Part shown: positions 55,701 through 64,000 of the stretch, in pieces
Numbering within the stretch: the stretch's first letter is position 1
Layout of the letters: each line of letters opens with the position of its first letter
Source of the DNA: Marthasterias glacialis
Taxonomy: Eukaryota > Echinodermata > Asteroidea > Forcipulatida > Asteriidae
Reading direction: 5' to 3'
Assembly (NCBI GenBank): GCA_911728455.2
Contig: OU452234.1
Location: 9,895,531 to 9,959,530, forward strand
DNA length: 64,000 bases
Notes under the pieces: generated by a model
Told to the model about the DNA's origin: nothing
Seen by the model: the letters and a program-made list of their open reading frames with translations, nothing else
The model's database searches: none
Position numbers and translations under genes: made by a program

Positions 55701-58700
55701 CATCTTAAGTTTTGCAAACAAATGAACAGAATGATCACGGTAACCAGCATTAGAAGTAATTCGAACAGCATATTTTTGTAACAACAAAAGTTTGTCACAA
55801 TTTACTGAGGAACTGCCCCAGGTGAGAACTGAGTAATTTAAATACGGCAGAACAAAAGAATTGTAAAGAATAACTAGAATATCACTTGGGATGACATTTT
55901 TTAGGCGATTTAGTATACCAACAGTTTTAGATAACTTGGTTGAGATTTCACTGACATGTTTCTTCCAAGTAAGATTTTCGTCAATTATTACACCTAGAAA
56001 TTTGGTATTTGTAACATGTTTTAAATTAACACCATTAAAAAATGGATATTTATGACTGATCACCAACACATTGGCTATAAGTTACCACACTAACTACCCT
56101 TCTTTAGAATCACCTCAACTCAAAGCGATTACTATTCATGTTGCTACCGCAAAGCTTACATGTAGGATATTAGAATAAGATTAAAAACATTTTAATAATT
56201 GGAGTTTTTGAATTATATAATCTTACAGCTTGGATGGAACCAGTACAACTGGTGCATGCCGGATGGCGAATGATGTCTCAGCCAGAGATGCGAGGTGCAA
56301 CTCAGGGATGAAGGTCGTCTCTGTTGAAGGGCAACCTTGCGTGTGCATGTTTGCACTAAAACACATTCCTGCAGGGCAGGAATTACGCTATGACTATGGC
56401 GATTCCAGTGTTGAATGGCGGAAAAAGGTGTGACAAACCAAAATTCTTTTTTAAGTACAATGTAGCATCAGCTATATATGCACTTGAAGACTAATGTCAT
56501 GAGCAGTACATTAACAGTCTTCTTGATGTCTTTATTGTGATGGGGTCATTCCTCCTAGAATAGTTCCAACAGCTAGCCTCGACCTTACACTGTGAATGGC
56601 CTGTGAATGGAAAAGTAAATCGATTGGATGTGATTTCGAGCAAATCTATCCAATATCACATCTGCACCACCGAAATCACATCAGAGCCAGAAATCACATC
56701 CATGGTTAATTGCCAATTATCAAAATCACATCCACTGTCTGGCTGCCTTAACAAAATCACATCCACTGTCCCGGCCCTAGCCAAAATCACATCCGAGTTA
56801 CCTGCCAGTTACATGTATCAAAATCACATCCACTGTCTGGCTGCAATACCAAAATCACATCTAGTGTACTCTGGGCTTACCGAAAATCACATCCAAGACA
56901 AAAATCACATCCTTGGTTAATTGCCACCTGGCGAAATCACATCCACTGTCTAGCTCGCTGCATATCACATCTAGTGTCTGGGCCCTAGCCAAAATCACAT
57001 CCTTCCCCCAAATCACATCCAGGGTACGTCATGAACCCCAATTACAGCGGCCACCAGCTGCCATTGCCGCGATGCCCCAGCGAATTGCCGCGATCCCGTC
57101 ATGCCTTTTCTGTATTGCATGTACTATGTAGCGTACGCTTTCGCACACTACACTACTACAGCTACCTTTTTATAATGCTGCTTGCCATCATGTGTGTCCG
57201 CCAAGCATTTATTAGTACTATACAGTATACCGAAGTGGAGAACTCGGCACGGCAACCATATCAAACGTAGTTGAGTTGTTTACTACTGAAACACGGCACC
57301 AGACTACTCTCATGTATAAACTGGCTACAAGTCCCTACACTAAATTACACATGTTCGCACTGATTCTATCTGTCTATATTGATGGGATGGGGGGCCGGGA
57401 GGCGAGCAGCCGAGTCTATGTCTATGTTTTCAGTCTATGTTTTCCCTTGATCTCGCTGGTGTCCAAGGTTTGTTGTGTTGGATAAAAGTCTATGTTTTTC
57501 CCTCGCTATCTCGCTGGTCTCGCTGGTGTCCAAGGGTTGTTATGTTGGGCCAACATTTAGACGCGTTTTTTTGGTGAGTTTGTTTACAGGCATAATTTAA
57601 TAAACGTCGGCACGTTCCATGTACTGTCAGACTGTATTAGCGTTACTACTAATTTTAGGACAATTATTTGGCGGGGGGGGGGGGGGATTCGTTCTCAATT
57701 TTCATAATCGTATTTATTTTGAAGAATATTGTTTTTCAAGAATTTTATATTCCACTTCAAGGTTGAATTTTTTCCGGATCAGCGGATTTTGTTGAGCCTC
57801 GGGGTTGGGGTGGGGTGGGTGGGGTTCATTTGTCTCCCTCAGAGAGTTGGGGTGGTGTAGTTACAGTAACCGTAACGCTACTACGAGGGTCGGAGACCTG
57901 AGAAACCACATTCAAACCTCGTGTCAGTGCATGTGCCTGCACACACAGAGTAGTATAATGTAAACTATGATTAAGGGGAGGGGGTTGAAAATGGGTAAGT
58001 TACTGGGGGTAACTTGCAATGCAAGAATTGCTGCAAAATAACTGTAAATAATTCATCAACAAATACAAGTTTAAAATGGCCTTGGTGCCCTTTCAGTTGG
58101 CCTTGGTGCCCCTTTCCTTTTTGGGGCCTTTGTGGCCTTGACCCTCTGAAGCTTAAGGTAGAGGCCTGTTCCTATCTTCAAAAATTATCACTTCTTTCAT
58201 GTCAAGCAAAAAATACCATGGAACATGATTAAATAAATGATATAAATGATCAGTTCATTATGTGTGTGGGTGTGTGTGTGTGCTAGTGCCCTGATATTCG
58301 CTGCCTTATGGAGACATTAGACAAAAGGGAAAGCAAGGAAGAATGTGTCTCCATAGGGAAATTCTATTCTAAAGAGGGTTGCTCCACAAGGAATTTTGTG
58401 TACAAAGTCTATGGGAGGATGTTAACTACAGGGACAAAGGAAAGAACAAAAGAAGTCTCCACAAGGATGCAAAAATAGGAATGTGTGTGTGTGTGTGTGT
58501 GTGTGTGGTTACAGCCCTACTAAAGACGAAGGGCCATATGACATTGGAACAATTAGCAACCATTCAAATCCACAGCTTGTTGGACAAATTGAATTACAGG
58601 TCTTAGATAAAGGGATGAGACACAAATCCAAGAAAAATGATTAATAATCCGATCATTGTGTACAGTATCTTTTGTTACTACTCCCCAAAGCATACCCATT

Positions 58701-61700
58701 GATCAAACCCATTTGAAACATTGCCTATCAGCCATAGTACCACGGTGGGCTTGCAAAGTTAAGGATATTGACACAAACAAACTTGACACAAACAAAAGTG
58801 TATATTTATTTTTAATTCTGTTTTTGTAGGATCAAGATCTTCACCAAGATCTTCACCAAGTTAAGGAGCAAAATCAGTACCAATCAACCCAGGTACATAC
58901 ACTGTATGTGTTTATGTTTTGAAAACCAGATACCAAGAGCAGGAGAAATAACAAAAGTATAGAAGTACATCAACTCTGAGGCTTGCTTTTCAGCCAGCCA
59001 CTACAAACAATTTTGTTGTGTATGTATGTAGCCATCAATTAAGGTATTTAATTATCTGTATCTACATGTACTTGTTGAAGGATTTCAGTGTTTTCATCAT
59101 AGCTTAATTTGTATTGGATGAGTCCAGTCAAATGCTTTGAAAACTGATCCTGAAGAAGTGTTTAACATCACAGATTGCAAAGTCTTAGTTAAGGGCAAAC
59201 ATCCATGAAAGCGTTTAAAAATCTGTTCACTGAGTCCAGTGCCTTTTGTTACGGCTCCCCAAAGCATATATGTTGGACCCACAATAAATGACTTGATGAC
59301 ACAAACTGCTGGAAAGCAGAAACATTGCTACATGTATTAAAGCTTATTTTTTACGTCCATCTGCATGTTGCCTGAAGCGAACTGGTTAGAAAGTATATGG
59401 TTCCATGACTTCTGACTGTGCCCCCACCCACACAAATATTGACAAAATAGGGAGACCACTAGATACATGTAGTTCAGTCTAGAGTGCCAGCACATCAACC
59501 CGGATGTGAGGGTTCAAATCAGGGCCACTATGATAAATTTTCTTTGTTTTCCCAAAAATGTATACATGTACCCAGTTAGGGGCTTGATAAGTAATTATGA
59601 CCAACAGAAAAAACAAACTAACAATGTACTTATTGTAGTATTATTTTTAAATTATTACATGTAGGTACAAAGATGGGCTGATCAACTACAACAACTCAAT
59701 GACATGAAGGGGCCTTCAAGGAAACAAGTCGGAAACCTGCTATTCAGCAAAAAACTTAAAATCGCAGATGGCAGCAATGGAAGTCAGGTTTTTGCTGGAA
59801 TGTTTAACAATTGTCTTCCAGTTGCCATAAAGAGAGTAAATACTGAACAAGTTACAACCAGACAAACTGACATATATGAACTGCTGAAAACAAAAGAGTT
59901 CACAAACATTCTACAGACCATTTGTGTTGAATGTGATGAGGATTTTACCTACTTTGCTACCCAAATATGTGAGTGTAATCTTCAACAACTGATCGAAGAC
60001 AAACAAAATGTTCTGAGAATGACTCTCGGTCTCTCTGAGCATGATGACAGGCGCAAGAAAATGTGCATTGAGTTTATGACCGGCCTAGTGGAGCTCCATG
60101 AACAAGGCATAATACACAGGGACATAAAACCTGCAAATGTGCTCTTAGGTAAGTCACTTGGGATACGATTGTTAACTGAATATGGTTTGAATCCACAACA
60201 CATATTTCCTACAGAGAACATGTGTTTTTCACCTTCGTATTCCTTAACATGTAGATTGGAATCACCATGGGTGCCGTATTGAATTCTGGTAGGAAGTGTA
60301 TATGAAAATGTGTCCTACACGTATAGAGAATTCAGTGCCCAAATAGAAACCTTTGGTTAGGTTCAACATGACACAAAATATTCTAGTCAAGTATTGAAAG
60401 GTACACTTATCACCAAATTAAAAAATGTGTACAGGATTGCAATTAACAAAAAAACATTAATATGAGTGTGACAAATCCAGTTGAATAACGATGTTTTAAT
60501 ACATTTATTCGCAAATCAAGTAAAACAACATGTGAATCACAAATATGGGGTATGATAATGGACTTTCTGTTTGCTTTTACTTGGAACAACTTGTGGTGAA
60601 CTGTTTCTTCTAATCAACAATGATGGGGGGCACACAGTGTCCCCCCTCTGTATGTGCCCAAGTTCATGACTGATTTTCACTAAAGGGTGTTTTGACTTTT
60701 TTCCCTAAGATTGATTTTTCCCACTATTTACGTGTTTTGTCCAAATGTCATGAAACTTGGCAAACTTGTTTATTTTGTCATGATCAATAAAAGAACAATA
60801 TATTTTATTACTGGATTCACCATTGAGGACGCTGTAGTCCATTAATTTATCCCATTTTGGTAAAATTTTATTTTTTGCAATTTTTTTAATTAAATCAATA
60901 TGGCTGCCGCCTTCAGGCCTAGGGTGCAATTCTGAGCATTGGTTGAGAATTCTATAATATTTTGGGGCATGAAAAGTAAGAATTTGGCGAAGTAAAATTA
61001 TTTCATTGTTTAAAAAAATGGTATAAATTAAACTGCGACCTTTACATTTTATGATGTTCATGTAGAGTCCTCTGGAAAGGTGATGATTACAGACTTTGGG
61101 ATTTCTTGCTTAATGATGGGGAAGACAACATTGCACACAAAAGCCATTGGCACATTATGTTGGATGTCCGTGGAGAGCCTCATCGGGGATTTTGCAAAGT
61201 ACAAATTTTCATCTGATATACAGGTAAGCAAAATGTTTTTTTTTGTTTTTTGTTTTTTTTTGTCTGATTTGTCATGGGTGTTGGTCTTTGTTACTGTTAG
61301 GGTTTTTACTTGTTTGTCCGTTGTGTGGTAATTACTGTATACTCAGTACTTTCCCGAGTCCTGTGAAAAAATCACAGGCATACTTGGGTGGGATTCGAAC
61401 CCACGACCTTTGCATCTCTAGTGCGAGGTCTTACCAGCTACCGAGATTGCCGGTGTCAAGGGCCAGTTCAAGCTCTTATTAGCAGAGCCCTGGTACCGCA
61501 ACAGTATTAGATGTTGTTGCATTTTTGTTGTATTTTTTTTCACAGGACTCGGGAAAGTATAACTGGGTATACAGTACTGACCACATATTGATGTAGGGTC
61601 AATTAAAGCAAATAATATTCCCGATGCAAGCAAATTTTACCTCTGATATTGTTATTTTTTTATTATTTTTTTTTTTACTTGTTATTTTTTAGTTTATCCT

Positions 61701-62987
61701 GTTTAATACATTTTTGTCTACATCTTGCCATTGTTTTTTTTTTTTTTTTTTTTTGGGGGGGTCTGTCCTCCAGTTTTGTGATAGGCACTGTGCGCTAAGT
61801 GCTCTCTGGGTCCTCCTGAGGTGAGTCTGCTAGCTGGCTGCTCAGATGGGGTTCGGTTCCGCGGCTTCAGCGTTCTGCGGATGTCCTGACAACTTGTGAT
61901 TGGGACATATCCTTAAGAGTGTTAGAGTCTTTGGTTTGGGTCCCGTGCGGGCGGTTGACTTGAGGATTGCCCCCAGCAGGACTTGGATTGTGCCTTGTCG
62001 AGCATTGTGTGTGGATGGGTGGGGGGTGGGGGGAGTACAAACAGTTAAAATTTTGCTCTTATTTTTAGTTTATTTTACATAATTTATTTTGTTTGTGTTA
62101 TTTTTATGTATTGTTTTCTTCAACTATTGTAATTTTTTATGTTTTTTATTAAGTACTTTCTACCACATGTGGGTCAGCAGGTCTACGGATCATGGTGATT
62201 ATTTTGCTTTTGCTGCCCCAAGCCCATCTGGTAGATTTGCTGTATTTATATGTGTATTTTTAATTGCTAAATAAATAATAACATTAACAGTCTTTTTTAA
62301 AATAAGAAAACAATGAAATCTACTAAATTTGCATCAAACAGTTTTTTCTGCATAACGGCTATTATGTTGATTGTACATGGTTGTGTAAGCAAAAGAAATT
62401 TGAGATTTTAAGTTAAAGTTTTTGTTCTTCCAAAAAATCAATCACAAGCTAAAGGCAATGAAAGTGCTAACTGCAATGCTTAAAAAAAGAAATAAATAAA
62501 AATAAAGACAAAACTTTTTTTTTTGACATTTAGTGCAATCCTACAATTAAAACGACACAAATAAAAGGCACAGTATCTGATGGAAATCCATTTACAGGTG
62601 CTGTAGTATTAGTTTTGCAAACAGGTGATACTTTTTTTTAAAGGAGTTATACATGTATTCATTGCGTAACAAAGCTCTGTTGTGTTTATAAATAATTCAT
62701 CATGCATGAGGATGCTTCGTAATTCCTGTAGTTTGTCAAATGAATGTTCCAGATGGCTGGATGTTTGATCTACTACATACTCAGTGATGGACACATACCG
62801 CATGAAACCACCAGTCCATATCTAAATGAACCAGAAGGTGTATTGAGGAACATGAAGGAAGGAACCTACACCTTAAAGCATCTTGATTCTAGTCCCTTTG
62901 CTAATGTTCAGCCAGTGCTTGAGGAGATGTTAATAAAAGATGAGCAGTTCAGACCTCAAACTAAGACATGTTTAACACTCTTGCAAG
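46511..62987 (+). CDS. Predicted SET methyltransferase / IRE1-like kinase fusion gene (nine exons, 3' end open)
   Basis: Nine exons join in frame and give about 514 residues. Residues 1-85 (exons 1-2) are unassigned. Exon 3 to exon 5 form a KMT5A-like SET domain: basic N-flank, GKGVFATKNFDRGDFLLQY, RGDLIS, CRMANDVSARDARCN, and ELRYDYGD. KMT5A enzymes monomethylate H4K20 and other lysines in the nucleus. Exon 6 is a short Gln-rich linker. Exons 7-9 form a protein kinase domain closest to IRE1/RNase L: GSNGSQVF loop, VAIK, HRDIKPANVLL, DFG, SSDIQMAGCLIYYILSDGHI. IRE1 and RNase L have a C-terminal KEN ribonuclease after the kinase; none is found before 64000. Just upstream (46320-46460) is a CpG-rich stretch that may be the promoter. 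Introns are full of mobile elements. The link between SET and kinase parts depends on two phase-0 junctions; two adjacent genes remain possible. Confidence 0.65.
47105..47432. mobile_element. Two adjacent palindromic MITE-like elements
   Basis: The first (about 47105-47293) has ends GGGCCAAATTTCATGCTTAA and its complement with GTGCTTAAGCACCTCTATGA. The second (about 47295-47432) has ends GCCGATTTCACGAAACTTTA and a complement ending GGTCTGTGAAATCGGC. Both are strong foldbacks with no coding frame, placed end to end in intron 1. Confidence 0.8.
47568..47597 (+). CDS. Fusion gene exon 2 (30-nt microexon)
   Basis: With the acceptor AG at 47566-47567, the left-over G of exon 1 plus ATGCC... reads DALNIIENMS and leaves G for exon 3; the donor is CAG|GTAGGT. 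The alternative acceptor seven bases earlier (TTTCCAG, 47554-47560) gives an immediate stop. Short, so supported mainly by phase continuity. Confidence 0.5.
47874..49500 (+). mobile_element. MITE-like family A, copy 3, with insert
   Basis: The left tip AATAGACCTATTGCGCGAC and right tip GTCGCGCAATCGGTCTATT are inverted repeats. Internal sequence matches copies 1 and 2 on both sides of an unrelated ~870-bp stretch (about 48012-48880). The copy itself sits in sequence rich in GTGTTAA/TTAACAC words (47765-47873 and 49501-49570), which looks like another element split by the insertion. Confidence 0.75.
49570..50110. other. Intronic, nothing recognised
   Basis: Two short similar stretches with CACTCGAATAGA / CACTCAAATAAA after a GGCTTTAAGGCC or GGCTTCCTAGCC word. 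No gene. Confidence 0.4.
50110..50530. repeat. Dispersed repeat family B, copy 2
   Basis: CTGGTGGCCGATAATTGCCC at 50181 matches 17778. Near 50483-50530, the reverse complement (CATTCTGATTGGTC, GTTTAAACGAGTGATATA) matches 17385-17440. GCGCGTACGCGTACGCTTAC at 50357 is a local simple tract. Confidence 0.6.
50758..51087. repeat. 330-bp direct repeat, left copy
   Basis: Matches 51827-52156 at a constant offset of 1069, with no difference noticed on reading. It contains GCTAGAGGCGCTCTTG, one TGACGTCA palindrome and a palindrome of arms ACTTCTGGT and ACCAGAAGT around TTCG, followed by GTGAGGTCACGC. Flanks differ, so it is not a simple tandem duplication. Confidence 0.9.
51827..52156. repeat. 330-bp direct repeat, right copy
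   Basis: Same as the left copy. The 739-bp spacer (51088-51826) has no recognised protein frame. The arrangement could be a small terminal-repeat retrotransposon (TRIM-like), but no TG..CA ends with a target duplication could be fixed. Confidence 0.9.
52490..52725 (-). mobile_element. tRNA-derived SINE (family 1), copy 1
   Basis: Minus strand: an A-box-like TCAGTGGTCTAGCTGG, then GGTTGTGGGTTCGAATCCCA (B box), then CCTGTGATTTTTTTACAAT and AGTACTGAGTACACAGT. Same order as 61334-61625. Not a functional tRNA: the acceptor stem and anticodon arm do not fold to a full cloverleaf. Confidence 0.75.
52798..53030. mobile_element. MITE-like foldback with GGGGCTGTGTC ends
   Basis: TTTAAGGGGCTGTGTCGTCA at the left and TGACACAGCCCCTTTAAA at the right are inverted. 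TTAA/TTTAA at both ends may be the target duplication. Related to 30262-30466. Confidence 0.75.
53150..53263 (+). CDS. Fusion gene exon 3 (SET N-flank)
   Basis: The acceptor is TTCAAATAG and the donor is ATTG|GTAAGT. It encodes GNFRNKRQRKTPVQQAIEAC and LRKTDNEGFCVKLVNDYI. The basic stretch followed by EGF-VKLV-DYIG corresponds to the segment just before the SET core of KMT5A, so the SET domain spans exons 3-5. Confidence 0.8.
54488..54650 (+). CDS. Fusion gene exon 4 (SET domain, first half)
   Basis: The acceptor is GATTTAG and the donor is TTTG|GTAAGT. It encodes KGVFATKNFDRGDFLLQYRG, DLISHEEGERRLSSY, then SFLFFITHKGKQV. This covers the cofactor-binding G-x-G strand and the RG(D/E)L motif of SET domains. 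Confidence 0.9.
55190..56069 (-). pseudogene. LINE (Jockey/CR1-type) ORF2 C-terminal fragment
   Basis: On the minus strand from 56069: TKFLGVIIDENLTWKKHV, LYNSFVLPYLNYSVLTWGSS, KLLLLQKYAVRITSNAGYRD and FMFKYMNNSLP, the region after the RT core. The frame is open for 159 codons to 55590, then decays. The rest (to about 55190) reads as 3' part in other frames. Inserted antisense in the intron between the two SET exons. Confidence 0.8.
56229..56427 (+). CDS. Fusion gene exon 5 (SET domain, second half)
   Basis: The acceptor is ATCTTACAG; the donor is AAG|GTGTGA, a weaker match. It encodes LDGTSTTGACRMANDVSARD, ARCNSGMKVVSVEGQPCVC, MFALKHIPAGQELRYDYGD and SSVEWRKK. The NH(S/x) position of SET domains reads N-D-V, while the final ELRYDYGD with its tyrosines is kept. 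Ends in phase 0. Confidence 0.88.
56640..57025. repeat. AAAATCACATCC interspersed minisatellite
   Basis: About fifteen copies of AAATCACATC(C/T) at irregular 15-50-bp spacing, with frequent CACTGTCTGGCTGC or TAGTGTCTGGGCCC between them. Open frames here are by-products. Confidence 0.85.
57026..58261. other. Intronic sequence, no gene recognised
   Basis: A local duplication with CTCGCTGGTGTCCAAGG lies at about 57430-57550, a G run at 57672-57686 and a GGGGTTGGGGTGGGGTGGG tract near 57800. Short frames only. Confidence 0.45.
58262..58500 (-). repeat. (CA)n-headed dispersed repeat family C, copy 3
   Basis: (GT)n at both ends (58262-58281 and 58483-58506). The interior is the reverse complement of 42010-42235, for example TTTGTGTACAAAGTCTATG. 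Confidence 0.7.
58830..58892 (+). CDS. Fusion gene exon 6 (Gln-rich linker)
   Basis: The acceptor is CTGTTTTTGTAG and the donor is CAG|GTACAT. 63 bases, phase 0-0. It encodes DQDLHQDLHQVKEQNQYQST and Q; DQDLH-QDLHQ comes from a short internal duplication. It has no domain of its own, so its inclusion rests on splice sites and phase. Confidence 0.5.
59400..59560 (+). mobile_element. tRNA-derived SINE (family 2), copy 1
   Basis: ATATTGACAAAATAGGGAGA, then a tRNA-like body: TAGTTCAGTCTAGAGTGCC (A-box region) and GTGAGGGTTCAAATCAGGG (B box). A second copy lies at 63370-63560. Confidence 0.65.
59665..60148 (+). CDS. Fusion gene exon 7 (kinase N-lobe to catalytic loop)
   Basis: The acceptor is TTACATGTAG and the donor is TTAG|GTAAGT. 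It encodes VQRWADQLQQLNDMKGPSRK, then kinase subdomains: ADGSNGSQVFAGMF (glycine loop), PVAIKRV (ATP-anchoring Lys), hinge-region FATQICECNLQQLIED, helix E and GIIHRDIKPANVLL (catalytic loop with Asp and Asn). The pattern is closest to IRE1 and RNase L kinases. An internal ATG at 59704 could start a separate kinase gene. Confidence 0.9.
61066..61223 (+). CDS. Fusion gene exon 8 (DFG and activation segment)
   Basis: The acceptor is GTTCATGTAG and the donor is CAG|GTAAGC. It encodes SSGKVMITDFGISCLMM, then KAIGTLCWMSVESLIGDFA and KYKFSSDIQ. DFG is intact. The usual G-T-x-G-W-x-A-P-E reads GTLCWMSVES, so Pro of APE is replaced. Confidence 0.88.
61334..61625 (-). mobile_element. tRNA-derived SINE (family 1), copy 2, flanked by inverted repeats
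   Basis: The minus-strand tRNA-like body (GGTCGTGGGTTCGAATCCCA) lies inside inverted arms: 61336-61371 (TGTATACTCAGTACTTTCCC..) and 61532-61577 (..CACAGGACTCGGGAAAGTAT). The end AAATAATATTCCCG is shared with 52690-52725. Lies in the intron after exon 8. Confidence 0.75.
61740..62285 (+). repeat. Repeat with A-rich tandem end, possible LINE 3' end
   Basis: A T run (61734-61754), a GC-richer segment with TTCGGTTCCGCGGCTTCAGC, then AT-rich sequence ending GCTAAATAAATAATAAC. The ending is like the short tandem tails of some LINEs; no RT frame was recognised, so the class is uncertain. Confidence 0.35.
62753..62987 (+). CDS. Fusion gene exon 9 (kinase C-lobe)
   Basis: The acceptor is AATGTTCCAG and the donor is CAAG|GTAAAT. 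It encodes MAGCLIYYILSDGHIPHETT, YLNEPEGVLRNMKEGTYTLK, then NVQPVLEEMLIKDEQFRPQT with the conserved Arg of subdomain XI. With exon 8 it gives SSDIQMAGCLIYY, the IRE1-like D-I-F-S-x-G helix F. One base carries over. Confidence 0.88.
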
Positions 62988-63081
62988 GTAAATTTGCCAC
63001 TTCTTCTCACCCCTTTACCTTTTATCTGTTCCAAATGCCAATACTGTGAGATTTTCTAGTAGCTTTCCCTCCTATAAAGAC

Positions 63082-63117
63082 GTTTCAAAGTGTAGCAGTA
63101 CTGCTACACTTTGAAAC
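63082..63117. repeat. 36-bp perfect palindrome
   Basis: GTTTCAAAGTGTAGCAGT is followed directly by its reverse complement with no spacer. Lies 95 bases after exon 9. Confidence 0.95.
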
Positions 63118-63215
63118 TTCCTTCCTGTGTTTTATTTTCCATCACCATACAATGTATTAATGTGAACAGAAACCTTCTTTCCCTCTACATTATATTCTTT
63201 ATTTTCTTCTTGTAG

Positions 63216-63286
63216 TCTTCACCTTGGGTGGTGCTTTGGCCTTGTTTAGGGCATTTAAAAAATTAGAATTAATTTTTTATTTGTAG
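63216..63286 (+). CDS. Candidate terminal exon of fusion gene
   Basis: A good acceptor (TTTTCTTCTTGTAG) in the right phase opens VFTLGGALALFRAFKK and runs to a TAG at 63284-63286. If used, the protein would end without a KEN ribonuclease domain. There is no homology support, and a downstream exon outside the window is equally possible. Confidence 0.25.
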
Positions 63287-63369
63287 AAAGTTAGATAGAA
63301 TGTATGTATTTTTTCTGAAATGTGCTAATAGTTATTTAAGTTGCTAATTCTAATGCTGCCTATTCCCAG

Positions 63370-63560
63370 GCTGTATTGTAACTTGGGCATGATCCCAGTC
63401 CAGTTTCTGACTGGTGTCCCTTCCCCAAACGAAGATATTGACAAAATAGATAGACCGCTGACATACGGCAAGAATGCTCAGTTGGCTTGTCAACCCTGAG
63501 GTCGTATGTGCAATTCCTACTCTACCAACTTTTCTATACCATAAATTGATCTTATAATTA
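63370..63560 (+). mobile_element. tRNA-derived SINE (family 2), copy 2
   Basis: GATATTGACAAAATAGATAG, then GCTCAGTTGGCTTGTCAACC and GAGGTCGTATGTGCAATTCC (decayed B box). Same order as 59400-59560. Confidence 0.6.
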
Positions 63561-64000
63561 TCGTTTACATTTACTCAATGAAAAGCACGTGAGGGTTTAA
63601 GTCTTCTCAAGATAAAGTTTTGTCTGAGAAGACTAAATAGGCTTTCGGAAACTACTTTGGCTTTTTGCCTCCTATATTTAATTTATTTTGTTGAGAGTTT
63701 GGAGTTAGGGGACCAGGAACAGGTGTAAAAAATTATCATCAGTTGCAGTGCACATGCACCAATTATATTATAAGGGTTTAATATCACCTTTCATGTTGAA
63801 ATGTCCCATCAGACACGGCACAGAAAAATCAAACAGTTTATGTATTTTAACAATTTCAAGACAACTTTTGGTGTAAGCTAAAGTTCCATCAAGTACGCCT
63901 TGTATAAAATAAAAATGAAAAAATTATGTGGTACATATAATGAAAAAAAAAAATTTTCTTCAAAGTGTATTCGGTCAGTCACGTTTCCCTGTATTTATGT

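Overview
The window is nuclear DNA from an animal. It has spliced genes with GT-AG introns, AT-rich introns and a dense load of LINEs, SINEs, MITE-like inverted repeats, an LTR retrotransposon and micro/minisatellites. The mix (a STRA6-like gene, a Mag/SURL-like Gypsy element, tRNA-derived SINEs, CR1/Jockey-type LINE fragments) suggests a marine invertebrate, perhaps a deuterostome such as an echinoderm. The species cannot be named from the sequence alone.

Layout. (1) 1-9.4 kb is a repeat block with no gene. It holds a ~128-bp tandem array and a longer array in which a double TGACGTCA palindrome is followed at a nearly fixed distance by a direct repeat of TGACC-type half-sites and a 9-bp-stem CCGGAAGT palindrome. 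Its flank (1-795) recurs at 6169-7008. (2) 9.4-13.1 kb holds fragments of a MITE-like family and a broken copy of an uncharacterised conserved protein gene. (3) 13.1-37.3 kb holds 14 phase-compatible plus-strand exons of a STRA6-like multi-pass membrane protein (retinoid/RBP receptor family). Its introns carry a young Gypsy-type LTR element with identical LTRs, an older Gypsy remnant, LINE fragments and several minisatellites. About 375 residues are accounted for; the C-terminal part was not found. (4) 37.3-46.3 kb is repeat-rich, including an 11-copy ~62-bp minisatellite in which every unit looks like a tiny exon with both splice sites. (5) 46.5-63 kb holds nine plus-strand exons that join in frame. 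They encode a KMT5A-like SET methyltransferase domain, then a Gln-rich linker, then an IRE1/RNase L-like protein kinase domain. Introns contain MITEs, three SINE loci, a pair of 330-bp direct repeats and a LINE fragment.

Main point of interest: the predicted SET-plus-kinase fusion in 46.5-63 kb. The exon phases and domain order are visible in the sequence, but the joining of the two halves rests on splice-site reading and needs transcript evidence. Second is the strictly phased CRE / half-site / palindrome array in the first 9.4 kb.

Exon boundaries were read by eye from splice consensus, reading phase and family resemblance. Repeat boundaries are approximate unless a target-site duplication or exact match is stated.
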